From positions 248,001 to 312,000 of the forward strand of contig JALHMB010000005.1 in assembly GCA_022844275.1 (NCBI GenBank): a DNA stretch of 64,000 nucleotides. The letters are read 5' to 3'. The DNA comes from Hyphomicrobiaceae bacterium (lineage in GTDB: Bacteria > Pseudomonadota > Alphaproteobacteria > Rhizobiales > Hyphomicrobiaceae). Both the position numbers and the translations under genes were made by a program. Within the stretch, counting starts at the first letter, position 1. Each line of letters opens with the position of its first letter. Positions 1-8,682 of this stretch are shown here, piece after piece. The notes under the pieces are model-generated. The model was not told where the DNA came from, did no database searches, and saw nothing but the letters and a program-made list of their open reading frames with translations.

Positions 1-2
1 CC

Positions 3-572
3 TCGGACTACGATCGTGAGAAGCTGCAGGAGCGTCTGGCGAAGCTCGCCGGCGGCGTTGCAGTGATCAAAGTCGGTGGTGCGACCGAGGTCGAGGTGAA
101 GGAGCGCAAGGATCGCGTCGACGACGCGCTCAATGCGACCCGCGCCGCGGTCGAGGAAGGCATCGTTGCCGGCGGCGGCGTTGCGCTGCTCAAGGCGACG
201 CAGACGATCACCGTCAAGGGTGACAACGAGGACCAGGAAGCCGGCATCCAGATCGTCCGCCGCGCGCTCCAGGCGCCGATCCGCCAGATCGCCGAGAATG
301 CCGGCGTCGAGGGCTCCATCGTCGTCGGCAAGGTGCTCGAGGCCCGCGGCCAGACTTACGGCTACGACGCTCAGGCCGACGAGTACGGCGACATGATCGA
401 GAAGGGCATCATCGACCCGGCCAAGGTCGTGCGCACCGCGCTGCAGGACGCCGCTTCGATCGCCTCGCTCCTCATCACGACCGAGGCGGGCGTTGCTGAG
501 GCGCCGAAGAAGGACAGCCACGCCGGCCACGATCATGGAGGCATGGGCGGTATGGGTGGCATGGGCATGTAA
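3..572 (+). CDS. groEL: 60 kDa chaperonin GroEL, C-terminal part (5' end outside window)
   Basis: The frame is open from the first bases of the window and ends at a TAA at 570-572, giving about 189 residues, roughly the last third of a 545-residue GroEL. The equatorial-domain block [13 protein letters not shown] followed by [10 protein letters not shown] is diagnostic, and the protein ends in the flexible GGM-repeat tail that fills the cavity of the ring. GroEL folds cytosolic proteins with GroES and ATP. The tail carries an extra histidine-bearing stretch (HAGHDHGG) just before the GGM repeats, less usual than a plain GGM tail. A strong terminator follows. groES and the start of groEL should lie to the left. 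Confidence 0.97.
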   Translation, partial: SDYDREKLQERLAKLAGGVAVIKVGGATEVEVKERKDRVDDALNATRAAVEEGIVAGGGVALLKATQTITVKGDNEDQEAGIQIVRRALQAPIRQIAENAGVEGSIVVGKVLEARGQTYGYDAQADEYGDMIEKGIIDPAKVVRTALQDAASIASLLITTEAGVAEAPKKDSHAGHDHGGMGGMGGMGM

Positions 573-602
573 GCTCGCCGCTCAGGCAGTCACGGGAATA
601 GA

Positions 603-637
603 AGGCCGCTTCGGAAACCGAGGCGGCCTTTGCTTTT
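603..637 (+). terminator. Rho-independent terminator of groEL
   Basis: Arms AGGCCGCTTCGG (603-614) and CCGAGGCGGCCT (618-629) pair over 12 positions with one G-T wobble around an AAA loop, followed by a T-rich run (TTTGCTTTT). It lies about 30 bases after the groEL stop. Confidence 0.9.
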
Positions 638-657
638 ATGCAGAGGGCTAGCACCAC

Positions 658-776
658 TTCCCCTTCTCCCCGTGTGCGGGGAGAAGGCCGGGATGAGGGG
701 CGGCTACAAACGCTAACGTCGCGCAAGCGGCCGCCCCTCACCCTAGCCCTCTCCCAGTAAGGACGGGGAGAGGGGA
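658..776. repeat. 119-bp intergenic triple-hairpin repeat, copy 1
   Basis: Three hairpins stand in a row: CCTTCTCCCCG/CGGGGAGAAGG, then TGAGGGGCGGC paired with a GCCGCCCCTCA-type arm, then CCCTCTCCC/GGGGAGAGGG. The first and last arms are also nearly complementary to each other, so the whole unit can fold alternatively as one long structure. A second copy of the same length and order lies at 50479-50597. It sits between the convergent ends of groEL and the EamA gene. The family resembles REP-type palindromic repeats of rhizobial genomes; that assignment is inference. Confidence 0.85.
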
Positions 777-780
777 TATT

Positions 781-1623
781 TTAGGCCAACCGCAGCATCA
801 CCAGGCCCGCCAGCACTAGCGCGCCGGCGACGATGCGGAGGCGCATCAGCGGCTCGCCGAGAAAAACGACGCCGATCAGCGCGGCAAAGAGGACGCTCGT
901 CTCGCGCATGGCGCCGACGATGGCTATGGGCGCCTTGGTCATGGCCCAAAGCGCGAGCCCGTAGGCGCCGACCGACATGCTGCCACCGAGCAGGAGCTGC
1001 CAGGCCGCCCCCCGGAATGCGGAGATCAACCCGCCGCGCCAGCGCTGAAAGCCATAGGCGACAAGCACGACCCCACTCATGACGAAGCTCCAGCCAATGT
1101 AGGAGCCAACGTTGCCGGAGCTCCGGACGCCTAGCCCATCCACGATGGTGTAAGCGCCGATCGTAAGTGCCGTGAGTAGCGCAAAGCCCACAGCGCGCAC
1201 TTCGATGCGCGCTGAAATGCGACCTCCTCTAAGCGAGAGCGCCAGCACGCCGATCGCCAGAGCCGAGACGCCCAGCCAGCCGAGAGGACCGAGCTTCTCC
1301 CCGACGAAGAACATGCCGATCCCCGTCAGCAGCGGCGCACTGCCGCGCGCGAGCGGATAGACCTGGCCGAGGTCACCTGTCTCATACGCGAGGCCGAGCG
1401 CTTGAAAATAGATGAGGTGAATGACTGCCGACGCCGCAATGAATGGCCACGCGGCTGGATTGGGCAGCGGAAAGAGGAAGCAAAGCGGAAGCGTGACGAT
1501 ACCGCTCGCAATGCCGAGCAACGTGCTGGCGATGCGCGGCTCGACGCGTAGCTTGAGAAGCGCGTTCCAGCCGGCGTGCAGTGCGGCGGCGACCAGCACG
1601 ATCCCGAAGACAAAACTGTCCAT
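781..1623 (-). CDS. EamA/DMT-family membrane transporter
   Basis: The 280-residue protein is almost wholly hydrophobic with about ten membrane segments in two homologous halves, the layout of EamA (DMT superfamily) exporters. The N-terminus at 1623 reads MDSFVFGIVLVAAALHAGWN; the HAGWN motif in the first helix is typical of this family. An in-frame ATG at 1683 would add 20 polar residues that look like non-coding sequence, so 1623 is preferred although neither start has a strong ribosome site. The substrate cannot be told from sequence; relatives export amino acids or other metabolites. The gene stands alone, convergent to groEL. Confidence 0.85.
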   Translation of the reverse strand: MDSFVFGIVLVAAALHAGWNALLKLRVEPRIASTLLGIASGIVTLPLCFLFPLPNPAAWPFIAASAVIHLIYFQALGLAYETGDLGQVYPLARGSAPLLTGIGMFFVGEKLGPLGWLGVSALAIGVLALSLRGGRISARIEVRAVGFALLTALTIGAYTIVDGLGVRSSGNVGSYIGWSFVMSGVVLVAYGFQRWRGGLISAFRGAAWQLLLGGSMSVGAYGLALWAMTKAPIAIVGAMRETSVLFAALIGVVFLGEPLMRLRIVAGALVLAGLVMLRLA

Positions 1624-1919
1624 GCGCTTGAACTGTTCAGAGCCGGACGGCTCTGCCCCCTGCGGACAGCGGCGACCGCTCATATCTCAGTGCGCCCTGT
1701 ACACCTCGCCGATGGCCGCTACCCGCATTGTGACAGCTGATGCCGCGCCGACCAAGGGCGCTCTCTCGCGGTGCGCTGCGGCCAAGTGCGGTCAATACGA
1801 TCAAGTGTCGATCACGAAAGCTTTAGGCGGCAGCCCCCTGCTCACTCGAATTAGAGTCGTTATAGATACTGCGTCCGTACCGGATTGTGGGTGTGGGCCG
1901 AAACGGCGGGAGCATCTGA

Positions 1920-2378
1920 ATGTTGAAATCGAAGGTATTGGGCGCAATCGCCGTGCTGGCGACGGTTGCTGCCGGCGCGACGGCCGTAACCGTCGTGGCG
2001 CAGGACACCGTCAGTCAGCGCAAAGCGCTGATGAAAGCGGTCGGCAGCGCCACCAAGACGGGTTCGCAGATGGCCAAGGGCGAAGTGCCGTTCGATGCTG
2101 CCAAAGCAGCCGAGGCCATGGGCACGCTCGCCACGAGCTGGCCTGCTTTCGTGAAGCTCTTCCCGAAGGGTACCGAGACCGGCGGCGAGACGACCGCCTC
2201 GCCCAAGGTTTGGGAGAGCTTCAAGGACTTCGAGGACAAAGGCGTGAGCTTTGTGAACGCTGCAACGGCCGCTCAGAAGGCCGCGGCCAACGGTGCCGAT
2301 GCCTTCAAGGCCGCATTCGGCGAAGTCGGCAAGAGTTGCGGGAATTGCCACCAGACCTATCGCATCCAGAAGAAGTGA
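1920..2378 (+). CDS. Class II cytochrome c (cytochrome c' / c556 type)
   Basis: The 152-residue protein has a Sec signal peptide (cleavage near AQD, residue 27-29) and a single haem-binding CGNCH motif close to the C-terminus (C140, C143, H144), which is the class II arrangement. The first mature helix carries RKALMKAVG, where cytochromes c556 have the sixth ligand Met, so either a low-spin c556 or a high-spin c' is possible. It acts in the periplasm in electron transfer or gas (NO) binding. It is a single gene with its own perfect terminator, upstream of another exported protein. Confidence 0.9.
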   Translation: MLKSKVLGAIAVLATVAAGATAVTVVAQDTVSQRKALMKAVGSATKTGSQMAKGEVPFDAAKAAEAMGTLATSWPAFVKLFPKGTETGGETTASPKVWESFKDFEDKGVSFVNAATAAQKAAANGADAFKAAFGEVGKSCGNCHQTYRIQKK

Positions 2379-2406
2379 GATCGCCCGACGCTGGGACGCT
2401 CTTTGG

Positions 2407-2439
2407 ACCTCACGGGGCTAACCCGTGAGGTTAATTTTT
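2407..2439 (+). terminator. Rho-independent terminator of the class II cytochrome gene
   Basis: Perfect 10-bp arms ACCTCACGGG (2407-2416) and CCCGTGAGGT (2422-2431) around a 5-base loop are followed by TAATTTTT. It starts 28 bases after the stop codon. Confidence 0.93.
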
Positions 2440-2593
2440 GCCGCCGAAGCCTGCGGTTAGGCAGGTCGGGAGCGGCTGGACAGTCCTCCGACAGGCGCGG
2501 TATCAATGCGCGCGCCGTATGAGCCGGCAGCGCTACATAATTGTTTTGGCCTAGTTTCTGTACCTACCCGATAGTCACCGAAGTCTCGCGTCC

Positions 2594-3046
2594 ATGATCA
2601 GACCCGTTCTCCTTGCGCTATTCGCCCTGCTGGCCATCACGCCGGCTGCGAACGCACATCGCATCAAGACCAAGACGCTTCAGATCGATCATCCATGGAC
2701 CGGCGACATGGCCGAGGCCAAGCCGCCGTTCGACATCGTCGTGCAGATGGTCATCCGCAATACGGGCAAGGCGGCGGACGTACTCACCGGCGCATCCTCT
2801 CCGCACGCAGAGCGCATCGAACTCGTTCATGCCGCCACCGGCCCGCAGAAAGCCGTCGAGATCAAGGCAGGCGCGCGCGTCGAGCTGTCGACGAAGAGCG
2901 TCTATCTGCGCGTGTTCGGTTTCAACAAGCTGATCGACACGTACGACTACTTCCCGATGACGCTGAACTTCAAGCGGGCGGGCGCAGTGAAGATCGAGGT
3001 CATGGTCGAGGACGTGGCCATCGACCTGCCGAAGCTCATCAACTGA
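2594..3046 (+). CDS. Exported PCuAC-like protein (degenerate copper motif)
   Basis: The 150-residue protein has a signal peptide ending near ANAH (residue 22). The mature part follows the PCu(A)C (DUF461) cupredoxin-like fold: RNTGKAADVLTGASSP, ERIELVH, IKAGARVEL and MTLNFKRAGAVKIEV correspond to conserved blocks of periplasmic copper chaperones for cytochrome oxidase. In the family the metal site is H-M-x10-M-x21-H-x-M. Here only the first His (H79) is kept; the Met positions and the HxM pair (YLRV, about 104-107) are lost, so Cu(I) binding in the usual way is doubtful. Its last 8 bases overlap the convergent DUF1513 gene. Confidence 0.7.
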   Translation: MIRPVLLALFALLAITPAANAHRIKTKTLQIDHPWTGDMAEAKPPFDIVVQMVIRNTGKAADVLTGASSPHAERIELVHAATGPQKAVEIKAGARVELSTKSVYLRVFGFNKLIDTYDYFPMTLNFKRAGAVKIEVMVEDVAIDLPKLIN

Positions 3047-4160
3047 TCTTGCCGCCGACGAATACGGCGTGGTTGTCCCAGATCCAGGGCGTCGACGCCA
3101 CGGCCGTGGACGCTTGCGCGCGATCACTCCAGTGCTCGATGCGTCCTGTGCCCGCTGTGGCGAGGAATTCAGCGGGGGCACCTGCTGGCGCAATGCCCGA
3201 GACATCGTCGAGCTGATGCGTGTGCACGAGCTTGCCCGAGGCAATGTCGAGCACGAGCGCGTGCGCACCTTTCGAACTCGTCACAGCGACGAACTCTCCC
3301 GCCCTGTCGCAGGCAATGGAGCTCACGTATCCGGAGAGTCCCTGCAGGGCCGCAGTAGGTAGTGCAATCGCATCCAGCGGGCGTTGTCGATGGTGTCTAT
3401 AGACGAGCGCCTCGCTCCCAACCGGACCATCCGCGATCTGCGCGCCGATGATCACCGTCCCGTCGCGCGCGACATCCAGATGGCGGAGCGACAAGGCGCC
3501 CGCCGCGTCGAGATCATGGCGCTCGAGCAGATCGCCCGTGCGCAGGTCGACGTAGGCGAGCGACGTCTCGATAGCATCGGGATTTAGAATGCGCCGGCCC
3601 TCGCCAAAGTCGGGATGCTCGATGAAGCCGCCATTGGCAATCACGAGCACAGATCCGTCGGCGATGAGCGCGAGATCGTGTGGCCCGATGCCGCCCGATG
3701 AAAATTCGCCTATGCGGCGGTAGCCCGCGCTGACGTCGTACATGCCGATGACCCCGCGTGCGCCGTCGAAGTCGTTCTCGGTTGCATAGAGCAGACGTCC
3801 GTCGCGCGAGAACACCCCATGGCCGTAGAAGTGCCGATCCGCCGGCGTCGTGAAGACAATCGGCGCGCGCGCACGATCCGCGGAGAAGGCAATCGCGAAG
3901 CTTCCTGGCCGCCGCGCGAAAACCACGCATGTGTGGTCCACCGGCGAGACGGTGATGTCGTGCCCACGCCCCGGTAGCGGCACGGCATGGACATCGCGGC
4001 CATCCACGGTGAAGAGTGCAGCCGAGTAGTGACCGTCCGCACCGCGCCGCGCCGCCGCATACAGCGCCGGAGAATGCTCGGCGCGCGCGATGCGCACGCC
4101 ACCGCCGGCGAGAAGTCCGCAAGCTGAACCGATCAGCAGCGTCCTGCGATCAATCGCCAT
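3039..4160 (-). CDS. DUF1513 protein (COG3490), end of the iron cluster
   Basis: The 373-residue protein is of the DUF1513/COG3490 family, which is predicted to form a beta-propeller and is regularly found beside imelysin-like and di-haem oxidoreductase genes. The N-terminus MAIDRRTLLIGSACGLLAGG has a twin-arginine pair and hydrophobic core, so export by Tat is likely. The start at 4160 is chosen because its ATG overlaps the stop of the preceding imelysin gene by 11 bases, indicating translational coupling; upstream in-frame starts (4169, 4229) would bury the signal. Biochemical function is unknown; the context says periplasmic iron handling. It ends the ten-gene minus-strand block. Confidence 0.85.
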   Translation of the reverse strand: MAIDRRTLLIGSACGLLAGGGVRIARAEHSPALYAAARRGADGHYSAALFTVDGRDVHAVPLPGRGHDITVSPVDHTCVVFARRPGSFAIAFSADRARAPIVFTTPADRHFYGHGVFSRDGRLLYATENDFDGARGVIGMYDVSAGYRRIGEFSSGGIGPHDLALIADGSVLVIANGGFIEHPDFGEGRRILNPDAIETSLAYVDLRTGDLLERHDLDAAGALSLRHLDVARDGTVIIGAQIADGPVGSEALVYRHHRQRPLDAIALPTAALQGLSGYVSSIACDRAGEFVAVTSSKGAHALVLDIASGKLVHTHQLDDVSGIAPAGAPAEFLATAGTGRIEHWSDRAQASTAVASTPWIWDNHAVFVGGKIS

Positions 4161-5262
4161 CGCTAGCATTGAACCCCATGGAGACGCCGGCCGTGAGACC
4201 CAGCAAAGCTGTGAGCTGCTGGCGCGCATTCTTCAGCGGAAAGCCGACGGCGACGAACGGCTGCATCATGGCATCGGGATCGAAATGCTTGCCCTGGCGC
4301 ACAAGCCGGCGAATCTGATCGCGCGACGTCTCGATCTCGTTCTGCACGAGCTTGGCATTGAGCGGAACGGTGACTTCCGGGTGCGCGGCACTCGTATCGA
4401 CGATCGCCTTGTTCATGCCCCCCGCCATGTAGATGTGATGCAGCCCACTGATACCGGCGTCGAAGTAGAGTATCGTGCGCTTGCTCTTGGCGAGCACCGG
4501 CGTCATCCGTCGCCGTTGTGGTCCAAGACCCAGGGGTGCGCCGATCCATTCGTCGCGCACACGCTCGAGGCCATTGTCGAGTGCCTTTGCGAGCGCGAGT
4601 GTCGTCTCCGACGGTTTCAGGAAATAAGGATTGCCCTCGCCCGGATTGAGCCAGTGGCGGACGAAGCGATCGCGCTCCGTCCATTCGGCGAGTACGGCCG
4701 CTGCGAGGTTCCTGATGTTCGCGCTGATGGCCTTGGCATAGCCGCAGCGATACGCCCGCTCCTCGGGATCCTTCGTCGGCGGGTCAAAGAGCGCGGTTTC
4801 TAGCGCAGCAAGGCCCTGAATGGCGACGCGCTTCGCCGCGAGCTTCGCCGGATCGAGCGCGTCCTGATCGCGCGCCGCCAAGGTCTGCGCGACTTGCCGT
4901 GCGCCAATGCCGCGCCGGTCCGGCCAGAAGAATATGCGCTCGAGGCGGTTCTCTTGCGTGATCGGGCCGAAACGAATGTGCTCGATGCGGCCCCATGCGG
5001 TGACAAGTCCGTCGAACGCGCGCTCCATGCTGCGCTGGCGCCCGGGCGTCCGGCGTGAGCAATAGCCGTCGAGCTCCTTAGCGAGCTTGTCACCCGCAGA
5101 GACGAGCGCGGCATAGCCGGGCCGGATATGAGCCTCCAGCGCCTTGCGCGCGAGCCCAGCGTGATCGAAACCTGCGGACTCCTGCGCGCGCGCAACGCTT
5201 CCCGCCGATATGATCATTGCGATCGTGGCAAACGCTTTGATCATCGTGCCTGCGTGAGACAT
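4150..5262 (-). CDS. Imelysin-family periplasmic protein (COG3489)
   Basis: About 370 residues with a signal peptide (hydrophobic run MIKAFATIAMIISAGSVARA) and the imelysin (peptidase M75) fold signature FWPDRRGIGARQ with QGLAALETALF. The full GxHxxE motif of IrpA-type imelysins is not present here, as usual for this second, COG3489-type member. These proteins are thought to bind iron or haem in the periplasm; proteolysis is not established. Starts at 5277 (GTG), 5262 (ATG with GAGG upstream) and 5244 (ATG directly before the signal core) are all possible. It overlaps the neighbours on both sides and so belongs to one transcript with them. Confidence 0.85.
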   Translation of the reverse strand: MSHAGTMIKAFATIAMIISAGSVARAQESAGFDHAGLARKALEAHIRPGYAALVSAGDKLAKELDGYCSRRTPGRQRSMERAFDGLVTAWGRIEHIRFGPITQENRLERIFFWPDRRGIGARQVAQTLAARDQDALDPAKLAAKRVAIQGLAALETALFDPPTKDPEERAYRCGYAKAISANIRNLAAAVLAEWTERDRFVRHWLNPGEGNPYFLKPSETTLALAKALDNGLERVRDEWIGAPLGLGPQRRRMTPVLAKSKRTILYFDAGISGLHHIYMAGGMNKAIVDTSAAHPEVTVPLNAKLVQNEIETSRDQIRRLVRQGKHFDPDAMMQPFVAVGFPLKNARQQLTALLGLTAGVSMGFNASDGD

Positions 5263-5273
5263 GTGCTGGCGCC

Positions 5274-6764
5274 TCACAGCGAGTTGACGAAAGCGAGGAG
5301 GCGCGCGCGATCCGCTGGCGCAAGTTGCGCGAAGCCGTCACGCGCACGCTGCGCCTCGCCGCCGTGCCAGAGAATGGCCTCGGTCAGATTGCGCGCGCGG
5401 CCATCGTGAAGAAAGAACGTGTGGCCGTTCACGACCTCGGTCAAGCCGATGCCCCAGAGCGGTGCCGTGCGCCATTCGCGGCCATCTGCTCGCGCCTCCG
5501 GCCGGCCATCGGCGAGGCCATCGCCCATGTCGTGCAGGAGGAAGTCCGAATAGGGCCAGATCTTCTGTCCGCGCAGGTGCGCATCGGGCGACGCATCGCC
5601 CGTCGTGAAGCTCGGCGCGTGGCAAGATGCGCAGCCGATCTGATGAAAGAGCCGCTTGCCAGCGAGCACGTCCGGCGCGTCGGGATCGCGACGCGGCGGC
5701 ACCGCGAGATTACGCGCGTAGAAAGCGACGAGTTCGAGAAGCTTGGCATTGATCTCGGAGTTCGGAGCGCTCGGCGTACCGCCGTGCGGCGCCTCGCGGC
5801 AGAGTGACTGCGTAGCCGTGCAGTCTCCCCACGGATACGGCGCGATCCAACTGCCGATACCGATGTCGCCAGCGAAGGCATCCGCGGTTTGCTGGTGAAC
5901 GCTCGGCTGCCCCGCCTTCCATCCAAAGCGGCCGAGCATCAGCTTCTTGTCCTCGACCGACCACACCCAGTTGGCGCGCCCCGAAATGCCATCGCCATCA
6001 CGATCGTCGGGATCCTCGCGCGCGAGAATGCTCTCGACAGGAATGGCCTCGATGAGACCGAGGCCGATCATCTGTGGCGTCAGGCGCGGCGACATCATCG
6101 TCTTCGGATGCATCGGACCATAGCCGAGATCCTCGATGCGGTAGGTCGGCCGCCTGAGCGAGACGACTTCGCCGCCGGCGAGAGTGACCGGCTCTTCCTT
6201 GTAGTCAATGACCATGCGCCCCTCGCCGACATGGCCCTGGATGCCCAGCTCCTGAAGCTGCGTGCCGTAGGTCGGTTCGGGAATGACCGACACGCGGCCT
6301 TCCGCGAGCGCCGCGCGCTGCTCAGCGGTCTCTGGCGGAATGGAAAGGCGCAGGAACATCGAGACGGAGCGGTCTTTGACATCAGGTCCGCGCTGCGGCT
6401 CACCGCGGCCGTCCTTTAGATGACAGCTCTGGCAGGCACGCGCGTTGTAGAGCGGCCCGAGGCCGTCCGATGATTTCGTCGAGGCCGGTGCCGAAACCCA
6501 GAACTTGCGGAAGATCGCATTGCCGATCTTGAAGTCCATCTCCTTCGCGAGACCCATGTTCGGCGAGAAATGCGAGAAGGCCTCGGTCGAGTCCGTGCGG
6601 CGTTGCGACGTCGCCTCGCCGCCGGGATTTTCCTCGCCCGCCTCCAGCGCGGAATACGGCGCACTTTCCGAGAACGCTATGCCAATGGCGAGCACCAGTG
6701 CACCCGCGAGCGCAGCGCGCTTCGCCGCGCTGACGATGCCGGAGACGCGTCCCTCGTCGTTCAT
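5274..6764 (-). CDS. Di-haem oxidoreductase family protein (DUF1111, COG3488)
   Basis: The 496-residue protein has an N-terminal membrane/signal segment (residues 14-32) and two c-type haem motifs, CQSCH (C111, C114, H115) and CASCH (C378, C381, H382). A DRDGDGISGR stretch (255-264) looks like a calcium site. Length and layout match the DHOR/putative thiol oxidoreductase family, whose members always sit between two imelysins. In the cell it should act in the periplasm; oxidation or reduction of iron for the neighbouring binding proteins is the usual guess and is inference. Nine bases separate it from the IrpA-like gene upstream. Confidence 0.92.
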   Translation of the reverse strand: MNDEGRVSGIVSAAKRAALAGALVLAIGIAFSESAPYSALEAGEENPGGEATSQRRTDSTEAFSHFSPNMGLAKEMDFKIGNAIFRKFWVSAPASTKSSDGLGPLYNARACQSCHLKDGRGEPQRGPDVKDRSVSMFLRLSIPPETAEQRAALAEGRVSVIPEPTYGTQLQELGIQGHVGEGRMVIDYKEEPVTLAGGEVVSLRRPTYRIEDLGYGPMHPKTMMSPRLTPQMIGLGLIEAIPVESILAREDPDDRDGDGISGRANWVWSVEDKKLMLGRFGWKAGQPSVHQQTADAFAGDIGIGSWIAPYPWGDCTATQSLCREAPHGGTPSAPNSEINAKLLELVAFYARNLAVPPRRDPDAPDVLAGKRLFHQIGCASCHAPSFTTGDASPDAHLRGQKIWPYSDFLLHDMGDGLADGRPEARADGREWRTAPLWGIGLTEVVNGHTFFLHDGRARNLTEAILWHGGEAQRARDGFAQLAPADRARLLAFVNSL

Positions 6765-6773
6765 GCCGACCGT

Positions 6774-8066
6774 CTACTTCTTGCCTTCGAGTGCCTTCGT
6801 CGGGTTGTCTAGGCTGTCCGACCCCTCGAAAGTGATCGCGCGAAGCTCTAGCACGGCGACGGCGCGCTCGAACTCCTTGGTCTGCGCGACCAGCGCCTCG
6901 ATCGCCGCCTCGATGACGGCATTGCCCGCCTTGTTGCCTTCGCCAAGCATCTGGTCATAGGCCTCGATCGTCTCGGCGCGCGTCTTGAGCGAGGTCATGC
7001 GCTTGTTCGTCTCCGACAGTGCCTGACGCACGCGATCATCGATCTCCGTGGACTTGGCACGCACGAGATCGGAGACACTCGCGCCTTTGATCTCCTTGCC
7101 GTCGATCCGCTTATAGCGTCCGAGATAGACGTTCTCGATGCCGATGACATCGTAGTAGTGCGAGTTGTGGGTGTTGTCGGAGAAGCAGTCGTGCTCCTCC
7201 TCGGGATCGTTCAGCAGCAAGCCGAGCTTCATGCGTTCGCCTGCCATCTCGCCGTAGGAGAGGCTGCCGAGACCGGTGAAGATGATCGTGAGCGAGTCGG
7301 CCTCGGGCGCAAAGAGCGCCTTGCGCGCCTCGCCGTCCGGCCGCCACTTCCCGGCCATTTCCTCGAGGTCTTCGATCAGAAGATCGGTGACGACGCGCAG
7401 GTAAGCAATGCGGCGGTCGCAGTTGCGGCCCGCGCACTTCTTTTGATCGAAGTCGGTGACAGGGCGATTGCCCGCGCCCGGACCCGTGCCGTTCAGATCC
7501 TGCCCCCAAAGTAGGAATTCTATGGCGTGATAGCCGATCGCGACATTCGCCTCGATCCGCTCAGCCTCCTGCAGCGTGTCGGCCAGCAGCTCCTTGGTGA
7601 TCTTGCTCGCATCGACCTTGCGCCCGGCAACTGTGAGCGAACGGTTGGCGATGACGTTGGCGGCGAAGAGCGGGTTGCTGTCGGACGCTGCGCCATAGCT
7701 CTTGTCGACGTAGTCGATGAGGCCCTCGTCGAGCGGCCAGGAATTCACCCGGCCTTCCCAGTCGTCGACGATCTTGTTGCCGAAGCGATAGACCTCGGTC
7801 TGCATGTAAGGAACGCGCGCCGCGATCCAGGCCGTGCGTGCCGCCGCGAGATTGTCGGGCGTCGGCGCCGCGATCATGCTGTCGATGGCATTCTTCAGGG
7901 CCTTCGCACGGACGACGGAGTCCTCGTAGGCTGCCTGCGCGATATTGGCGTAGGTGTCGGCGACATCCTTGACGGTCGCCGCCGACAGCGGAAGCACCAG
8001 TGCCAGCCACACGATCGCGGCAGCCCCGGCAATCCATCCTCGATTCGATCCGCGGCTCACCTGCAT
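6774..8066 (-). CDS. irpA: Imelysin-family iron-regulated protein (IrpA type, COG3487)
   Basis: From the ATG at 8066 the protein has 430 residues with a signal peptide (IAGAAAIVWLALVLPLSAA) and a four-helix imelysin domain duplicated along its length. The GYHAIEFLLWGQD block contains the family motif GxHxxE. A run of Gs (GGGGGTG) precedes this ATG at good spacing. An earlier ATG at 8153 overlaps the bacterioferritin stop and also has a purine-rich site, but it would put 29 residues before the signal sequence. IrpA proteins are induced by low iron in bacteria and are probably iron or haem carriers in the periplasm. Confidence 0.9.
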   Translation of the reverse strand: MQVSRGSNRGWIAGAAAIVWLALVLPLSAATVKDVADTYANIAQAAYEDSVVRAKALKNAIDSMIAAPTPDNLAAARTAWIAARVPYMQTEVYRFGNKIVDDWEGRVNSWPLDEGLIDYVDKSYGAASDSNPLFAANVIANRSLTVAGRKVDASKITKELLADTLQEAERIEANVAIGYHAIEFLLWGQDLNGTGPGAGNRPVTDFDQKKCAGRNCDRRIAYLRVVTDLLIEDLEEMAGKWRPDGEARKALFAPEADSLTIIFTGLGSLSYGEMAGERMKLGLLLNDPEEEHDCFSDNTHNSHYYDVIGIENVYLGRYKRIDGKEIKGASVSDLVRAKSTEIDDRVRQALSETNKRMTSLKTRAETIEAYDQMLGEGNKAGNAVIEAAIEALVAQTKEFERAVAVLELRAITFEGSDSLDNPTKALEGKK

Positions 8067-8142
8067 GGCCGTCACCCCCTTCGCTGGCATCCATTCGGAG
8101 CCAACGACGACAGGCAACGACAAACGCAGCGCGGCGTCGCGG

Positions 8143-8640
8143 TCAGTCGTCATGGCCCTTGCTGTGATCGGCCGATCCGGATTGGAGCTGGCCGTAGTTC
8201 TCAGTCCCGATCGCCGCCATGAGATCCAGCTGCGTCTCGAGGAAATCGATGTGTCCCTCTTCGTCCTTCAGCAGCTCCTCGAAGAGCGCCATCGAGACGT
8301 AATCCTCCTCAGAGCGGCAGAGCTCGCGGCCCTTCATATAGAGGTCGCGCGCGATGTACTCGCCCTTGAGATCGCACTCCAGAACCTCCTTGAGGTTCTG
8401 CCCGATCATGAGCGGCGCGATGTACTGAAGATTGGGATGCCCTTCGAGGAAGATGATCCGCGTCACCAGCTTGTCGGCGTGCTCCATCTCTTCGATGGAT
8501 TCAGCGCGCTCCTTCTTGGCAAGCTTCGTAAAGCCCCAGTCGTCGAGCAGCCGGTAGTGCAGCCAATACTGGTTGATCGCCCCGAGCTCCAGTTTCAGCG
8601 CCTCGTTCAAAATGTCGATGACCGGCTTCTTGCCTTTCAT
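8143..8640 (-). CDS. bfr: Bacterioferritin
   Basis: The 165-residue protein begins [15 protein letters not shown] after a perfect GGAGGACGAC ribosome site. The di-iron ferroxidase ligands are in place (E18, the EEMEH block giving E51 and H54, and DEEGH near the C-terminus) together with Met52, which binds the haem between subunits. It forms a 24-subunit cage that stores ferric iron in the cytoplasm. Placement in the same block as a Bfd-like protein fits the known pair, in which Bfd reduces Bfr to release iron. The C-terminus has an extra polar tail ([13 protein letters not shown]). Confidence 0.97.
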   Translation of the reverse strand: MKGKKPVIDILNEALKLELGAINQYWLHYRLLDDWGFTKLAKKERAESIEEMEHADKLVTRIIFLEGHPNLQYIAPLMIGQNLKEVLECDLKGEYIARDLYMKGRELCRSEEDYVSMALFEELLKDEEGHIDFLETQLDLMAAIGTENYGQLQSGSADHSKGHDD

Positions 8641-8682
8641 GTCGTCCTCCGCAGCGGGCAATCTAGAACGACACTAAAGAGC

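Noticed and set aside
1421-2428. A 335-codon plus-strand frame over the EamA and cytochrome genes
   Set aside because: It runs antisense to the EamA gene and out of frame through the class II cytochrome, whose haem motif and signal peptide are in the other frame; it is a high-GC shadow.
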